Assembly (NCBI RefSeq): GCF_025751585.1
Contig: NZ_JAOWKX010000003.1
Coordinates: forward strand, 62,001-126,000
Direction of reading: 5' to 3'
DNA: 64,000 nt
DNA from: Fluctibacter corallii
GTDB lineage: Bacteria; Pseudomonadota; Gammaproteobacteria; Enterobacterales; Alteromonadaceae
Part shown: positions 1 to 9,651 of the stretch, in pieces
How the letters are laid out: each line of letters begins with the position of its first letter
Numbering within the stretch: position 1 is the stretch's first letter
Position numbers and translations under genes: made by a program
Notes under the pieces: model-generated
The model's input: only the letters and a program-made list of their open reading frames with translations
Told to the model about the DNA's origin: nothing
Database searches by the model: none

Positions 1-333
1 GGCGAGCTGAACTGGGGAATGTACTCTCAAAAAGTGCGCACAGAGCGATTTGGCGTAATGCCTACGTATTCATTAACCGACAGCGTTAAGCTCGGTATTG
101 GATATATCTACCAATCAGCGCCAGATTTTCGTTCGATGCAAGGTGAAGACACGCAACTGGCTGCCAGTCGTCATTGGGTGATAAAAACCGAAATGCCAGG
201 ATTTCAGAATGACCATACAATGAATGTCAGTGTGGTATCGTCGTCATGGAATGCGCAAAATTCAGCGGGTAACTGGATGGAGCGTGGTGCGGTAGACACC
301 AAGCTCATGTTGACCTACGAAGTAAAATTTTAA
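1..333 (+). CDS. C-terminal end of an outer-membrane beta-barrel protein (partial)
   Basis: The reading frame is open from base 1, so the start lies outside the window; 110 residues are visible. The visible part alternates polar and hydrophobic residues in strand-like stretches and ends in YEVKF. A terminal Phe preceded by alternating hydrophobics is the usual signal for insertion by the BAM machinery, so I infer an outer-membrane barrel. The family (porin, transporter or receptor) cannot be told from this fragment. Its stop overlaps the convergent purU stop by a few bases. Confidence 0.6.
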   Translation, partial: GELNWGMYSQKVRTERFGVMPTYSLTDSVKLGIGYIYQSAPDFRSMQGEDTQLAASRHWVIKTEMPGFQNDHTMNVSVVSSSWNAQNSAGNWMERGAVDTKLMLTYEVKF

Positions 334-1184
334 GCGAATACGACCGTTTTATTCTGATGAATAATCACGCGGTCTTCCAGATGGTATCTGACGCCATTTG
401 CTAATGCAGTTTTTTCGCAATCTTTGCCTTTTCTCACCATGTCGGCGGCGCTGTCACTATGACTGATGCGAATAACCTGTTGCTCAATGATGGGGCCTTC
501 GTCTAAATCTTGCGTGACATAATGGCATGTCGCGCCAATCAATTTAACGCCGCGTTCGTAAGCTTGTTGATAGGGCTTTGCACCCGCAAACGAGGGTAAA
601 AAGCTGTGATGAATATTTATTGCTTTGCCAGCCAGTTCATCGCATAGCCAATCAGGCAAGATTTGCATAAAGCGGGCAAGCACGGTGAGATCTGCATCAT
701 AATGCGCAAGGAGCTCAGACACTTTCTTAAATGCAGCATTTTTGCCTAGTGCTTTGAAATCAACAAAATGAAAGGGAACTTGATACCATTCGGCAAATTT
801 TTCCATGTGCGCATGATTTGCAATGATGCATGGGATCTCGCAATTAAGTTCGCCAGTGTGCCAGCGATGAAGCAAATCAATAAGGCAATGAGATTCGTGA
901 CTGGCCAATATCGCCATTTTGGGTTTTTCAGCCGACGCAGTAAGGTGCCAATTCATTGAAAATTGTTGTGCAATGGGCTCAAATGCGTCGATAAAACTGG
1001 CTTTTGTTAAAGCCAAAGAATCGGCATTGATCTCATGTCGCATGAAAAAGTGGCCGAGTTGGAGGTCGGTATGGTGACTTGCTTCGACAATCGTCGCATC
1101 GTGTTCAGCCAAGAATTGACTCACCGCTGCGACTAGCCCAACCTGATCTGGGCAGTCGATCACCAATTTAAACGTTTGTTGCAT
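330..1184 (-). CDS. purU: Formyltetrahydrofolate deformylase
   Basis: A 284-residue cytoplasmic enzyme that hydrolyses 10-formyl-THF to THF and formate, supplying formate for PurT and balancing one-carbon pools. An N-terminal ACT-type regulatory domain (about residues 5-80, containing DCPDQVGLVAAVS) is followed by a formyltransferase domain. The catalytic block INIHHSFLPSF and the later Asp in TQDLDEGPI match the Asn-His-Asp active site of the family. Length is the normal ~280 residues. It stands alone, converging on the upstream barrel gene, with about 190 bp to thpR. Confidence 0.95.
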   Translation of the reverse strand: MQQTFKLVIDCPDQVGLVAAVSQFLAEHDATIVEASHHTDLQLGHFFMRHEINADSLALTKASFIDAFEPIAQQFSMNWHLTASAEKPKMAILASHESHCLIDLLHRWHTGELNCEIPCIIANHAHMEKFAEWYQVPFHFVDFKALGKNAAFKKVSELLAHYDADLTVLARFMQILPDWLCDELAGKAINIHHSFLPSFAGAKPYQQAYERGVKLIGATCHYVTQDLDEGPIIEQQVIRISHSDSAADMVRKGKDCEKTALANGVRYHLEDRVIIHQNKTVVFA

Positions 1185-1371
1185 AAATTTCCCTGAAACT
1201 TGTCATTGAGTCGCGTGTTGGATGCAGTTAATTGAGTGTAGTTAAATCGCAAGGGCCTGCTATTACTCAGTTGCATCCACTAACGTGAGGGCGTGTTATT
1301 GTTATTTTTGTTGAGCCCTCGACAATATCGAATCTGAAGAATGTATGCAACGCTCTCTTTAAACAGATTGT

Positions 1372-1884
1372 CTAAACGAGCGGCCACGTTTTTAAAATTG
1401 GATAACGAACGCCTTTTTCTGTGGAGCAAGATTCAAAAAGGTGGATCGCATCAAATTGGCATGTAAAGTCTGGTGCAATAATGGGCGCGGGCGGCGCATG
1501 GGAAGCTTTTCTTTGTATAGTAACATGAGGGATGTAACGTCTATCTTCCACCCTGACAGACAGGCGTTTAGCGATATGGCTTAGTTTGGTCGCAATGTGG
1601 GTCAATTCGGAAGACGGTGAAGTTGACGTGAGAAATGTCACTCGTGGTTTCGACCAATAACCCATTTCATTGAGTAGGATCTCAGCCTTTGGTAGAGAAA
1701 GGTGATCCACTTCACTACAAATAGCATCCAATACGGGCATGCTCACATCGCCCAAAAACACCGATGTAATATGAAAATTACAAGCAGGAATCTGGCTACG
1801 TGTAACAGGCAGCGCTTTGTCACGCCATTGCTCGATGGCGAGTTTTGTCTGTGGTGAAAGATCTAATCCTAAAAAGCAACGCAT
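1372..1884 (-). CDS. thpR: RNA 2',3'-cyclic phosphodiesterase / 2'-5' RNA ligase-like protein
   Basis: A 170-residue member of the 2H phosphoesterase superfamily. Two HxTx motifs are visible, HITS near residue 43 and HVTI near residue 124, which form the symmetric active site opening 2',3'-cyclic phosphates. The N terminus MRCFLGLDLSP is typical of bacterial ThpR. It is transcribed divergently from hrpB with about 60 bp between the starts, an arrangement common in gammaproteobacteria. The physiological substrate of ThpR proteins is not well established. Confidence 0.9.
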   Translation of the reverse strand: MRCFLGLDLSPQTKLAIEQWRDKALPVTRSQIPACNFHITSVFLGDVSMPVLDAICSEVDHLSLPKAEILLNEMGYWSKPRVTFLTSTSPSSELTHIATKLSHIAKRLSVRVEDRRYIPHVTIQRKASHAPPAPIIAPDFTCQFDAIHLFESCSTEKGVRYPILKTWPLV

Positions 1885-1943
1885 AAAATGAAAACTCCCG
1901 TTAAAATAACCCGCATGTACAGCCTAACGTAGTTTGGATTGCT

Positions 1944-4406
1944 TTGTCTTTACCTGTTGAATCTATTGTTCCTGACCTTTTAAATGCTCTGCCTGAAGGG
2001 AATGTTATTCTTGCTGCACCGCCTGGAGCGGGAAAGTCTACTTATTTGCCGCTGGCTTTACTGAATAGTGATGTTGACTGCACAAAGAAAAAAATCATTA
2101 TGCTGCAACCTCGTCGCGTGGCGGTAAGAAGCATCGCAGAGTACTTAGCCTCTCAGTTAGGTGAACCTGTTGGGCAAACCGTGGGTTACCGTATTCGTTC
2201 AGAACAACGGGTGAGTGATAGTACGCGACTAGAAATTGTAACAGAAGGGCTACTAACTCGGCTTATTCAACATGATCCTGAACTCACCGATATCGGGTTG
2301 ATCATTTTTGATGAGTTTCATGAACGCAATGTGCATTCTGATTTTTCCTTAGCGCTGAGTATCGATGTTCAGCAAGGGTTGCGGGAAGACCTACGGCTGT
2401 TAGTTATGTCAGCTACCCTCGATATTCAGGGCGTGCAGCGTGTATTGCCTCAGGCTAAAGTGATTGAGTCACAAGGGCGAAGCTTTCCCATTGATTACCA
2501 ATATAGACCTTATTCTCATCAACACTCATTGTCTACTCACGTCGTCAAGGTTATCAATGAAGCGATATCAGCTGATAACGGTAGTATCTTAGTCTTTTTA
2601 CCTGGCGTAGGGGATATTGAGCAGGTTGCTGAGGGTGTATCTCAAACATTGCCTGCCAATATGTCGTTACATAAATTACATGGCAGCTTGAGCAAAGAGC
2701 AGCAGAAAGCGGCGATAATGCCTGCAAAAGCGGGTCATCGTAAAATTGTATTGGCTACCAACGTAGCAGAAACCTCACTCACTATCGAAGGTATCTCCGT
2801 TGTTATTGATAGTGGCTTAGAAAAGGTCGCGCAGTTTGACGTTAAACGCGGAATGACTCAGCTTCAAACGCAAATGATTTCACAAGCGTCTGCCACGCAA
2901 CGAGCAGGGCGTGCCGGACGCACGCAAGCGGGCACATGTATACGTTTGTGGTCGCAAGAACAACAACAACGGTTGATTAAGCAAGCGATACCAGATATTC
3001 AGCGTGTGGATGCGGCTCCGTATCTATTAGAATCGCTGGCATGGGGAACCGAACTCGCTTCATTGCCCCTCATTGATATGCCTTCTCAGGCGAACTATCA
3101 GGGAGGTATGACGTTACTTGAACGTTTAGGTGCAATTAAAGGCGGAAAGTTAACAGAGCGAGGACAACACATAGCGCAATGGGGTTGTCACCCTCGTTTA
3201 GCCAACATGTTGTGTGATGCGAAGGAACGTGCACAAAACAATGACGCGGCCTATTTACAACATGCCGCGATGCTGGTGGCATTATTAGAGTCTAATCAGC
3301 CTCTTTTACGTCATGGAGCGTCAGTGACACAGCAGTTGCATGAAATGCAGCGAACACCGGGGCATCCTGTGTCAAAGCAGATGATGCGATGGTGTCGTCG
3401 CTTGAATATTTCGTATAACAAGCAAAGTCCCATTTTACCCGAAACCGTCAACTCACTGCTTGCTATCGCCTTTCCCGATTTTTTAGCGAAATCTCGTGGC
3501 AATGGCGGATTTTTATTGGCCAATGGCTCTGGTGCTTATCTAGATGAAGCGCATCCTTTGGCACATGTACCTTGGTTGTTAGTGGCTGACGTTATTGTCG
3601 GTAAACGGGCAGATGCACGAATTACATTGGCTGAAGCCATACCTCAGTCTGACGTCGACGTATTGTTTGTAAAGCATATATCGACAGATGTTGATTATCA
3701 GTGGAATAAACAAACTGAGAGCATACAGGCGAAATCCCGCACGCGAATCGGGGCGATCGAATTAAAAGCTGAAGCGTTACCGAATCCCAATGGTGATGAA
3801 ATGCGCCGTGTATGGAATCAGTTGTTAGAAAAAGAAGGTTTGCCATTATTAGGTGAGCAACCACAGCTCACAACTCTGCTTAACACGACTCAATTGGCGA
3901 CGCAGCTTATTGACGATACATTTACATCGCTTAACACCGACGTACTCATGGCAAGACGTGATGAATGGTTTGCGCCTTATCTCGACAATGTAAAAACGTT
4001 ATCTCAATTACAACAACAAGATTGGTTTAACAGGGTAAAAGGGCTGTTAACTTGGGATGAACAGCACGCGTTGGCGGGCTGGTTTCCGTCTCATTTGCGC
4101 GTGCCAACGGGAAATAAACACAAGTTACAGTACCACGCAGACGGGCGCGTAACCCTGTCAGTGCGCATACAGGAAATGTATGGGTTGTCTGACACGCCGA
4201 CCATTGCTAACGGGCGCATTCCTATTTCAATTGAACTCTTGTCTCCAGCTCAGCGCCCAATTCAGACAACGAAAGACCTCAAAGGATTTTGGAAAGGCAG
4301 TTATAAGGAGGTTCAAAAAGAAATGAAAGGACGCTATCCCAAACATTTCTGGCCAGATGACCCCGCTACGGCGGTCGCAACCACAAGAACAAAGAAGGCC
4401 ATGTAA
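1944..4406 (+). CDS. hrpB: ATP-dependent helicase HrpB
   Basis: An 820-residue DEAH-box helicase. Motif I is APPGAGKST near residue 25, motif II is DEFHER near 122, motif III is SAT, and motif VI is QRAGRAGRT near 320; an HA2 region and the HrpB C-terminal domain follow. The TTG at 1944 is chosen because the translated start (SLPVESIVPDLL) aligns with the N terminus of known HrpB proteins and no upstream ATG exists in frame. The family is widespread in proteobacteria; its RNA target is poorly defined. Confidence 0.95.
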   Translation: MSLPVESIVPDLLNALPEGNVILAAPPGAGKSTYLPLALLNSDVDCTKKKIIMLQPRRVAVRSIAEYLASQLGEPVGQTVGYRIRSEQRVSDSTRLEIVTEGLLTRLIQHDPELTDIGLIIFDEFHERNVHSDFSLALSIDVQQGLREDLRLLVMSATLDIQGVQRVLPQAKVIESQGRSFPIDYQYRPYSHQHSLSTHVVKVINEAISADNGSILVFLPGVGDIEQVAEGVSQTLPANMSLHKLHGSLSKEQQKAAIMPAKAGHRKIVLATNVAETSLTIEGISVVIDSGLEKVAQFDVKRGMTQLQTQMISQASATQRAGRAGRTQAGTCIRLWSQEQQQRLIKQAIPDIQRVDAAPYLLESLAWGTELASLPLIDMPSQANYQGGMTLLERLGAIKGGKLTERGQHIAQWGCHPRLANMLCDAKERAQNNDAAYLQHAAMLVALLESNQPLLRHGASVTQQLHEMQRTPGHPVSKQMMRWCRRLNISYNKQSPILPETVNSLLAIAFPDFLAKSRGNGGFLLANGSGAYLDEAHPLAHVPWLLVADVIVGKRADARITLAEAIPQSDVDVLFVKHISTDVDYQWNKQTESIQAKSRTRIGAIELKAEALPNPNGDEMRRVWNQLLEKEGLPLLGEQPQLTTLLNTTQLATQLIDDTFTSLNTDVLMARRDEWFAPYLDNVKTLSQLQQQDWFNRVKGLLTWDEQHALAGWFPSHLRVPTGNKHKLQYHADGRVTLSVRIQEMYGLSDTPTIANGRIPISIELLSPAQRPIQTTKDLKGFWKGSYKEVQKEMKGRYPKHFWPDDPATAVATTRTKKAM

Positions 4407-4550
4407 AACAAGCCGTTTAGCAATCACCTAATTGCAATCAATATTGAGCCGCACGGCGTGTGAATGACCTGATGTGTTAGATACTGTGCATTGCACTTTC
4501 GTATTTACTCCTGCGGCTCTTGTTTTTGAATCAAAAAACGTGTGATTGTG

Positions 4551-5666
4551 CTAGAAGTCTTCCCACTTTTCTGCCTTGCCAATCGCGACTATGATTTCAC
4601 TGATTATGGCTGGCTGTTCTGCGCTGGTGAGCACCGCAATGCCATATCCTGCGCTATCGTGACCAAGCATCATTGACACATATCCATTGTTGTGGCCCGT
4701 GTGGCTGAAATACATGTCGTCAATCACCAGCCCCAATCCTGACATCGAATCTTCAAAAGGCGTCAGCATTTTTTTCGTGGTTTCTGGCGTGAGTATACCT
4801 TTCATGCCTTGTTTGGCAGATGTCTGTATACCCACTACTAAACGTGCGACATCAGCCGCATTTGACCACATTCCCGCAGCGGCAAGCTCTGGATAGTTAA
4901 AGTATCCTCCAGACTCAGGTAAGCGGCCTGAAGATCCTAGCGCAATTTGTTCTTTCAAATCGCTATCAAGAGGTTGCGCAAAGTGACTCGAATGCATTCC
5001 CAGTGGCTTTAATATTGAAGCCTCGACATAGTCCGTGAAGGATTGCTTACTGACATCTTCGATTAGCATCTCAAGAACGGTGTAGCCGCCACCAGAGTAT
5101 TGATATTGCTGCTTTGGCGCAGAAGTAATATTCACTTTGGGAGAATTAGAGGGCGACTCTCCGTTGAGTATTTGCTCTGTAGTTGGCAGTGGAGTACCCA
5201 CAGCGTACCCAGCGAAAGAAGGAACATTAATGCCTGCTGTGTGGTTAAGCACATCGGTAATGGCAACGTGGGTATTACCCGTGTTTGACGGTTCTAACTT
5301 CCAGCGCGTTAAGTATTTGTTTGGTGAATTTGTTAATTCAATTTGCCCCTCCTCTGCCAATTTTAGCACGGCTAAGGCGGTTATCGGTTTAGAAATAGAC
5401 GCAACTTGAAACAGCGTAGACGGGTCTACATGACGATTTCTCGTATCTTTGTTGCCGGCTGCAAAAGTGCATGCGACAGAAAAGTCTTTTACCAGCGCTA
5501 CGCTTAATCCGTTAATGCCTAAATCGTGCATTCTCTCTTTTATGGTCATATTGCCTTTAGGCGTACTTAACGTGAGGTGAGTAAGTGCGTCGCACGTTGG
5601 GTATGCGGCGAATCCAGAGAATGGCACTAATAAAACGAGTAAACATCCGATGATATGTTTGTACAT
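4551..5666 (-). CDS. Secreted serine hydrolase of the beta-lactamase class C / PBP4-like family
   Basis: A 371-residue protein with a Sec-type signal peptide (hydrophobic residues 5-20, cleavage after about GFAA). The SxxK motif is SISK near residue 93, the YxG/YxN-type Tyr motif is YSGGG near 193, and a late HTGHNNGY block replaces the KTG box as in esterase/peptidase members. These point to the beta-lactamase-related serine hydrolases, acting in the periplasm or beyond. I cannot decide between D-aminopeptidase, esterase or peptidoglycan carboxypeptidase activity; a true AmpC is less likely given the HTG box. It is divergent from mrcB. Confidence 0.8.
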   Translation of the reverse strand: MYKHIIGCLLVLLVPFSGFAAYPTCDALTHLTLSTPKGNMTIKERMHDLGINGLSVALVKDFSVACTFAAGNKDTRNRHVDPSTLFQVASISKPITALAVLKLAEEGQIELTNSPNKYLTRWKLEPSNTGNTHVAITDVLNHTAGINVPSFAGYAVGTPLPTTEQILNGESPSNSPKVNITSAPKQQYQYSGGGYTVLEMLIEDVSKQSFTDYVEASILKPLGMHSSHFAQPLDSDLKEQIALGSSGRLPESGGYFNYPELAAAGMWSNAADVARLVVGIQTSAKQGMKGILTPETTKKMLTPFEDSMSGLGLVIDDMYFSHTGHNNGYVSMMLGHDSAGYGIAVLTSAEQPAIISEIIVAIGKAEKWEDF

Positions 5667-5826
5667 ACATAATCCCTATGAAATGAAGCTCAATTTGTTG
5701 GAGGGTAGTGTGCGTTAAAAATTTATGAAAGTCATGAACAAATATGAACGACCTGTGTCTTATTCACCCCGACTTACTATCGTGGTGGCAGTCGCGAGAA
5801 CCGTGAGTGGGTGTAAAACAAATAAC

Positions 5827-5871
5827 AAGCCGTACTTTCGTCTTTTCGTTTAATGTTTTAAAGTGCGGCTT
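5827..5871 (+). repeat. Long hairpin in the mrcB 5' leader
   Basis: Arms AAGCCGTACTTT (5827-5838) and AAAGTGCGGCTT (5860-5871) pair over 12 bp with one G-T wobble around a 21-base loop, 29 bp before the mrcB start. No T-run follows in the sense direction, so it is not an obvious terminator. It may be an mRNA leader structure or part of the promoter. Confidence 0.5.
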
Positions 5872-5900
5872 CTTCAGGTAATTGAGGTAAATACAGTCTT

Positions 5901-8213
5901 ATGGCGAATAAAGCGAAATCAGCGTCAAAAAATCCGTTCAAATGGCTTTGGCGAAACAAGTGGAAGCTTGGGCTTGCGCTGTTTACTTTGTTTGCAGTGT
6001 ATTTATTGTATTTGAATATCATCATTCAAAATCGCTTTGAAGGAAATAAATGGCAAGTACCAGCGCAAATTTATGCGCGCCACTTAGTGCTTGAACCTAA
6101 ACAGCAAATGACAGCGAAAGAGATTAAAGAAGAGCTGTCACTGCTAAATTATCGGAAAGTGAAAAAGGCCTCTAATACAGGCGAGTACCAACAAAATGGT
6201 AATAGCTTTATCATCATGCGCAGAGCATTTCATTTTCCTGATGGTTTCCAGCGAGAAGGCGGTTTTAACATTGTGCTCGAAAATAATCGGGTCAAATCCA
6301 TTGTCTCATTAGCCACGAACACGCCAATTTCTGAGTTTCGCATGGAGCCTTGGCTGGTAACTCGCTTAATTAATAGCGGGCGAGAAGACCGAATGCTGGT
6401 GTCGTACGGTGAAGTGCCGCAAGCGCTTAAAGATGCTCTAGTCTTGGTGGAAGACCGCGATTTTTATCAGCATCATGGTGTTGCGCCACTTTCCATTGCC
6501 AGAGCATTAATGGCAAATATTGCTGCGGGTAAAGCGGTTCAGGGCGGTAGTACCTTAACTCAGCAGCTAGTGAAGAACTTGTTTCTAACGCGCGAAAAAA
6601 CCATTACGCGTAAAATTAACGAAGCGCTAATGGCGCTCATTATCGATGCACGCTATACGAAAGAAGACATCCTTGAAGCGTATATCAATGAGGTTTTTCT
6701 CGGTCAAAATGGTGCTACGGGCGTACATGGATTTGGTTTAGCGGCACAATTTTATTTTGATCGTCCACTTAGAGAGTTGAATACAGCTGAAGTTGCCACG
6801 CTGGTGGGCATGGTAAAAGGGCCGTCGTTTTATAATCCTAGGCGGAATACAGCACGTGCTGAAGAACGACGTAATCTCGTGCTACGTATTTTGTTTGAAG
6901 CGAACAAACTCAGTCGCCAACAGTTTGAGCATTATGTGAATACGCCCTTAAAGGTGGTAAATGGTAAGACGCTTCTTTCTGGAAAACATCCGGCCTTCAT
7001 GGATAGAGTGCGCCGCGAGTTAAGCGATATTCTTGATAATCCTGATATTCGTCAGTCAGGCGTAAAAGTATTTACAACGCTAGATACCACCGCACAACGT
7101 AAAGCCGAGAAGACGGTTAGCCAACAACTCTCACGACTAGAAAAAGCAAAAAAAGTCGAAGCGTTAGAGGCTGCTATGGTTGTTACCGATATTCGTAGTG
7201 GTGAAGTTCGTGCGATTGTCGGGAGTAAAGAGACTCAATACAGCGGTTTTAACCGGGCCTTAGATGCCAAGCGTTCTATTGGCTCGCTGATCAAGCCTGC
7301 CATTTATTTAACGGCGTTAGAGCAAGCCGCTTCTTACAACTTGGCAACGCCGTTGAGAGATCAGCCTATTCGCCTAAAAAGCAGCAAAGGCGCGGTTTGG
7401 GAACCAAAAAATAACGATAAGGCATTCCGTGGGCAAGTGCCACTTTATACCGCGCTTACACGCTCTCTTAACGTGCCAACGGTTTCATTAGGTATGGAGT
7501 TGGGGCTGTCTACTATTGTTGATAGCATGCGTCGGTTGGGTGTAACGTCTGACATTAAAAGCTACCCAGCGTTAACGCTGGGGGCGGTAGAGCTAGCACC
7601 AATTGAAGTCAATCAGATGTATCAGACGATTGCCAACAATGGCAAGCTAATGCCTATTCATACGGTACAAACGATTTTGTCAGCTGATAATGCCCCTATT
7701 TGGCAGTTCTCTTCACAAGGACGTCAGCGGTTTGATGAAGATGCAGCCTATCTTTTAAATTACGCGCTGCACAAAGTCACGCTGGAAGGTACGGCCAAAT
7801 CTTTAAGTAAACGGTTTCCTAATGTGAATATGGCGGGCAAAACAGGTACAACAGACGACTATCGCGATAGCTGGTTCAGTGGCTTTGATAACAACCTCTT
7901 GATTACGACATGGATCGGTAAAGACAATAATACACCTACTGGACTAACGGGAACCTCTGGTGCGCTGGCGTTGTTTAGTGATTTTCAGTCTAAACAGTCT
8001 CCGAAATCATTAGTCAGACGCTTCCCTGAGGGCTTGGGGATCGCGCATTTTCGGGTAAAAGACGGCATGCAAACCACCGCTGGCTGCAAAGGCGCATTGA
8101 GTGTTCCTGCCATACTGGATGCACTGCCGCTTCAAACCGTACCGTGTGATTCAGCTCCTCCTGCGCAACAAAAACAAAAAGCAAAAAGTTGGTGGGAGCG
8201 AATATTTGGGTAG
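5901..8213 (+). CDS. mrcB: Penicillin-binding protein 1B, bifunctional transglycosylase/transpeptidase
   Basis: A 770-residue inner-membrane peptidoglycan synthase. A basic cytoplasmic tail is followed by one membrane anchor (about residues 24-42), a UB2H-like region (about 60-150), and a GT51 glycosyltransferase domain with the catalytic Glu in VEDRDFYQHHG (E184) and QGGSTLTQQL. The transpeptidase domain has SxxK as SIGSLIK (Ser 459), SLN near 522 and KTGTT near 650. The UB2H region, which receives LpoB in enterics, distinguishes it from the PBP1A encoded at 40.9 kb. Length is close to family norm. Confidence 0.96.
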   Translation: MANKAKSASKNPFKWLWRNKWKLGLALFTLFAVYLLYLNIIIQNRFEGNKWQVPAQIYARHLVLEPKQQMTAKEIKEELSLLNYRKVKKASNTGEYQQNGNSFIIMRRAFHFPDGFQREGGFNIVLENNRVKSIVSLATNTPISEFRMEPWLVTRLINSGREDRMLVSYGEVPQALKDALVLVEDRDFYQHHGVAPLSIARALMANIAAGKAVQGGSTLTQQLVKNLFLTREKTITRKINEALMALIIDARYTKEDILEAYINEVFLGQNGATGVHGFGLAAQFYFDRPLRELNTAEVATLVGMVKGPSFYNPRRNTARAEERRNLVLRILFEANKLSRQQFEHYVNTPLKVVNGKTLLSGKHPAFMDRVRRELSDILDNPDIRQSGVKVFTTLDTTAQRKAEKTVSQQLSRLEKAKKVEALEAAMVVTDIRSGEVRAIVGSKETQYSGFNRALDAKRSIGSLIKPAIYLTALEQAASYNLATPLRDQPIRLKSSKGAVWEPKNNDKAFRGQVPLYTALTRSLNVPTVSLGMELGLSTIVDSMRRLGVTSDIKSYPALTLGAVELAPIEVNQMYQTIANNGKLMPIHTVQTILSADNAPIWQFSSQGRQRFDEDAAYLLNYALHKVTLEGTAKSLSKRFPNVNMAGKTGTTDDYRDSWFSGFDNNLLITTWIGKDNNTPTGLTGTSGALALFSDFQSKQSPKSLVRRFPEGLGIAHFRVKDGMQTTAGCKGALSVPAILDALPLQTVPCDSAPPAQQKQKAKSWWERIFG

Positions 8214-8271
8214 TAGAGCCTTGTAGGGTAAACGAATAAGCAGACAGTATAAAACAACATAGGATCGTATT

Positions 8272-8502
8272 ATGGAAGGAATTTTAGAGGGGGTTGGCAG
8301 CGGAATAATGCGTTTTCTGCGATGGTTATTCATCGGAGTCGTGTTGGAGTATTTGCTATATTGGCTTGGGCGAATTGTACTGAAAATGGTGTCTTTCGGA
8401 AAATATCCAACGTCTTCTGATGAAGCTGATATGCCTTGCGTCCTAGCTGGTCTTGTAACTGTTATAGCAATTCTTGTGATGCTTGCAATTCACTTTAATT
8501 AA
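8272..8502 (+). CDS. Small two-helix membrane protein, unknown function
   Basis: A 76-residue protein with two hydrophobic segments (about residues 17-38 and 56-74) separated by a short polar loop, so both ends are predicted on the same side of the membrane. I do not recognise a family. An ATG is preceded by AGGATCG at useful spacing. It follows mrcB by about 60 bp on the same strand and could be co-transcribed, or belong with the Mrr-like gene 135 bp downstream. Confidence 0.6.
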   Translation: MEGILEGVGSGIMRFLRWLFIGVVLEYLLYWLGRIVLKMVSFGKYPTSSDEADMPCVLAGLVTVIAILVMLAIHFN

Positions 8503-8672
8503 GTGGAATTAGACATCATTTGAGTTGATGTTTTTAATCTTCACCTCTGTAACTTTAATATCATCCAGTAATTGCTAATACGCTATCAGCGTTTTGGCTA
8601 CGCAGTATATGTTACCTTCTACATATACTTATTTTATTGAACATTCTAGTGTCCGGAAAAGTTGCGCAAAAC

Positions 8673-9203
8673 ATGAAAGGTCTCGGTCGAAAATTGAGAT
8701 ATGGCAAGTTGAGCCTAGATTCTACTATGGAGCTAATAAAAATTGGTTTATCTGATAGTGAATTGGCTATTCGTTATGCTGACCTCAAGCCGTCAGACTG
8801 GGGATATATTTATGAGAAATATGTTTCACAATCACTGGCTGAAGACGGTTACACGGTTGCTGAGCATGGGTTAGAGAAGGGCTTCAATGATGGAGGTATT
8901 GATTTGATTGCTGAGAAGGGAGGTGAATCGATCTTTATTCAATGCAAATACGCTTATTCATCTAAATTTAGTCGCCAGAAGATTGAGTGGATATTGTACA
9001 AGGCATCAAGCTATCTTGCTAAAGTATACACTGGCGAGAAGCTAAATTTTTGGTTGGTAATTCCCTCATTAAACAAGGCGTTTTCTTCCCGAAAAAATAA
9101 GTCAGGCAAGAAAGTGTACCCAATGGCAGAATATTTCTTGTCACACAATTTTACGCAATCCAAAGTTCGGCTATGCATTAAAGAAATAGATATGCATCGC
9201 TGA
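8673..9203 (+). CDS. Mrr-like restriction-endonuclease-fold protein
   Basis: A 176-residue protein (188 if the TTG at 8637 is used; I prefer the ATG at 8673). It contains the hallmarks of the Mrr_cat / PD-(D/E)xK nuclease fold: YEKYVSQSLAEDGYTV, then GGIDLIAEKGG and IFIQCKY, supplying an Asp and a QxK pair. A Glu/Lys-rich helix follows. No methyltransferase or specificity gene is adjacent, so a standard restriction-modification system is unlikely. It might act on modified DNA, as Mrr does, or in DNA repair. The base composition is more AT-rich than mrcB, consistent with later acquisition. Confidence 0.72.
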   Translation: MKGLGRKLRYGKLSLDSTMELIKIGLSDSELAIRYADLKPSDWGYIYEKYVSQSLAEDGYTVAEHGLEKGFNDGGIDLIAEKGGESIFIQCKYAYSSKFSRQKIEWILYKASSYLAKVYTGEKLNFWLVIPSLNKAFSSRKNKSGKKVYPMAEYFLSHNFTQSKVRLCIKEIDMHR

Positions 9204-9372
9204 GCAACGAGTGAAGGCGAATATCAAACTATGTAACCGAAATTTACGTTAATCGGAGGTTGTCACTCTAGAGAATATATCGCACTGGCCTCTGAATTTC
9301 AGTCATTCTCGAAACTGTGCCGGTGTTTACTCTTGTCGATTGTCGTCCGTCAAGTGCGAAAATGCCCCTAAA

Positions 9373-9651
9373 TCAACTTCGATAAATAGTCTTAATCAAA
9401 TGAAAACCAAATTTGGTTTTTACTGGACCATGTACTTCAAGCAGGTTTTTTTTAAATACAACATCGTCAAAGGCTTTGACCATATCACCGCGGTTAAACT
9501 CACCTAAATCCCCTCCGCGTTTACCCGAAGGGCAGATAGAGTGCTTTTTAGCTAACTGTTGAAAGTTAGCGCCTTTGGCCAATTTTTGCTTGAGGTTTTC
9601 TGCTTCTTCTTTTGTCTTTACCAGAATGTGGTATGCGCTGGCTCGTGGCAT
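9373..9651 (-). CDS. ppiC: Parvulin-type peptidyl-prolyl cis-trans isomerase
   Basis: A 92-residue single-domain rotamase, the length of E. coli PpiC (93). Family signatures are ASAYHILVKT at the N terminus, HSICPSGKRGGDLGEF in the middle and KTKFGFHLIK at the end. The ATG at 9651 is chosen because it yields the canonical MPRASAYHIL start; the frame is open upstream but that extension is not family-like. No signal peptide, so the enzyme acts in the cytoplasm. Confidence 0.94.
   Translation of the reverse strand: MPRASAYHILVKTKEEAENLKQKLAKGANFQQLAKKHSICPSGKRGGDLGEFNRGDMVKAFDDVVFKKNLLEVHGPVKTKFGFHLIKTIYRS

Noticed and set aside
5725-5853. 42-codon plus-strand frame between the beta-lactamase-like gene and mrcB
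   Set aside because: No ribosome site, no signal peptide or recognisable composition, and it overlaps the leader hairpin.
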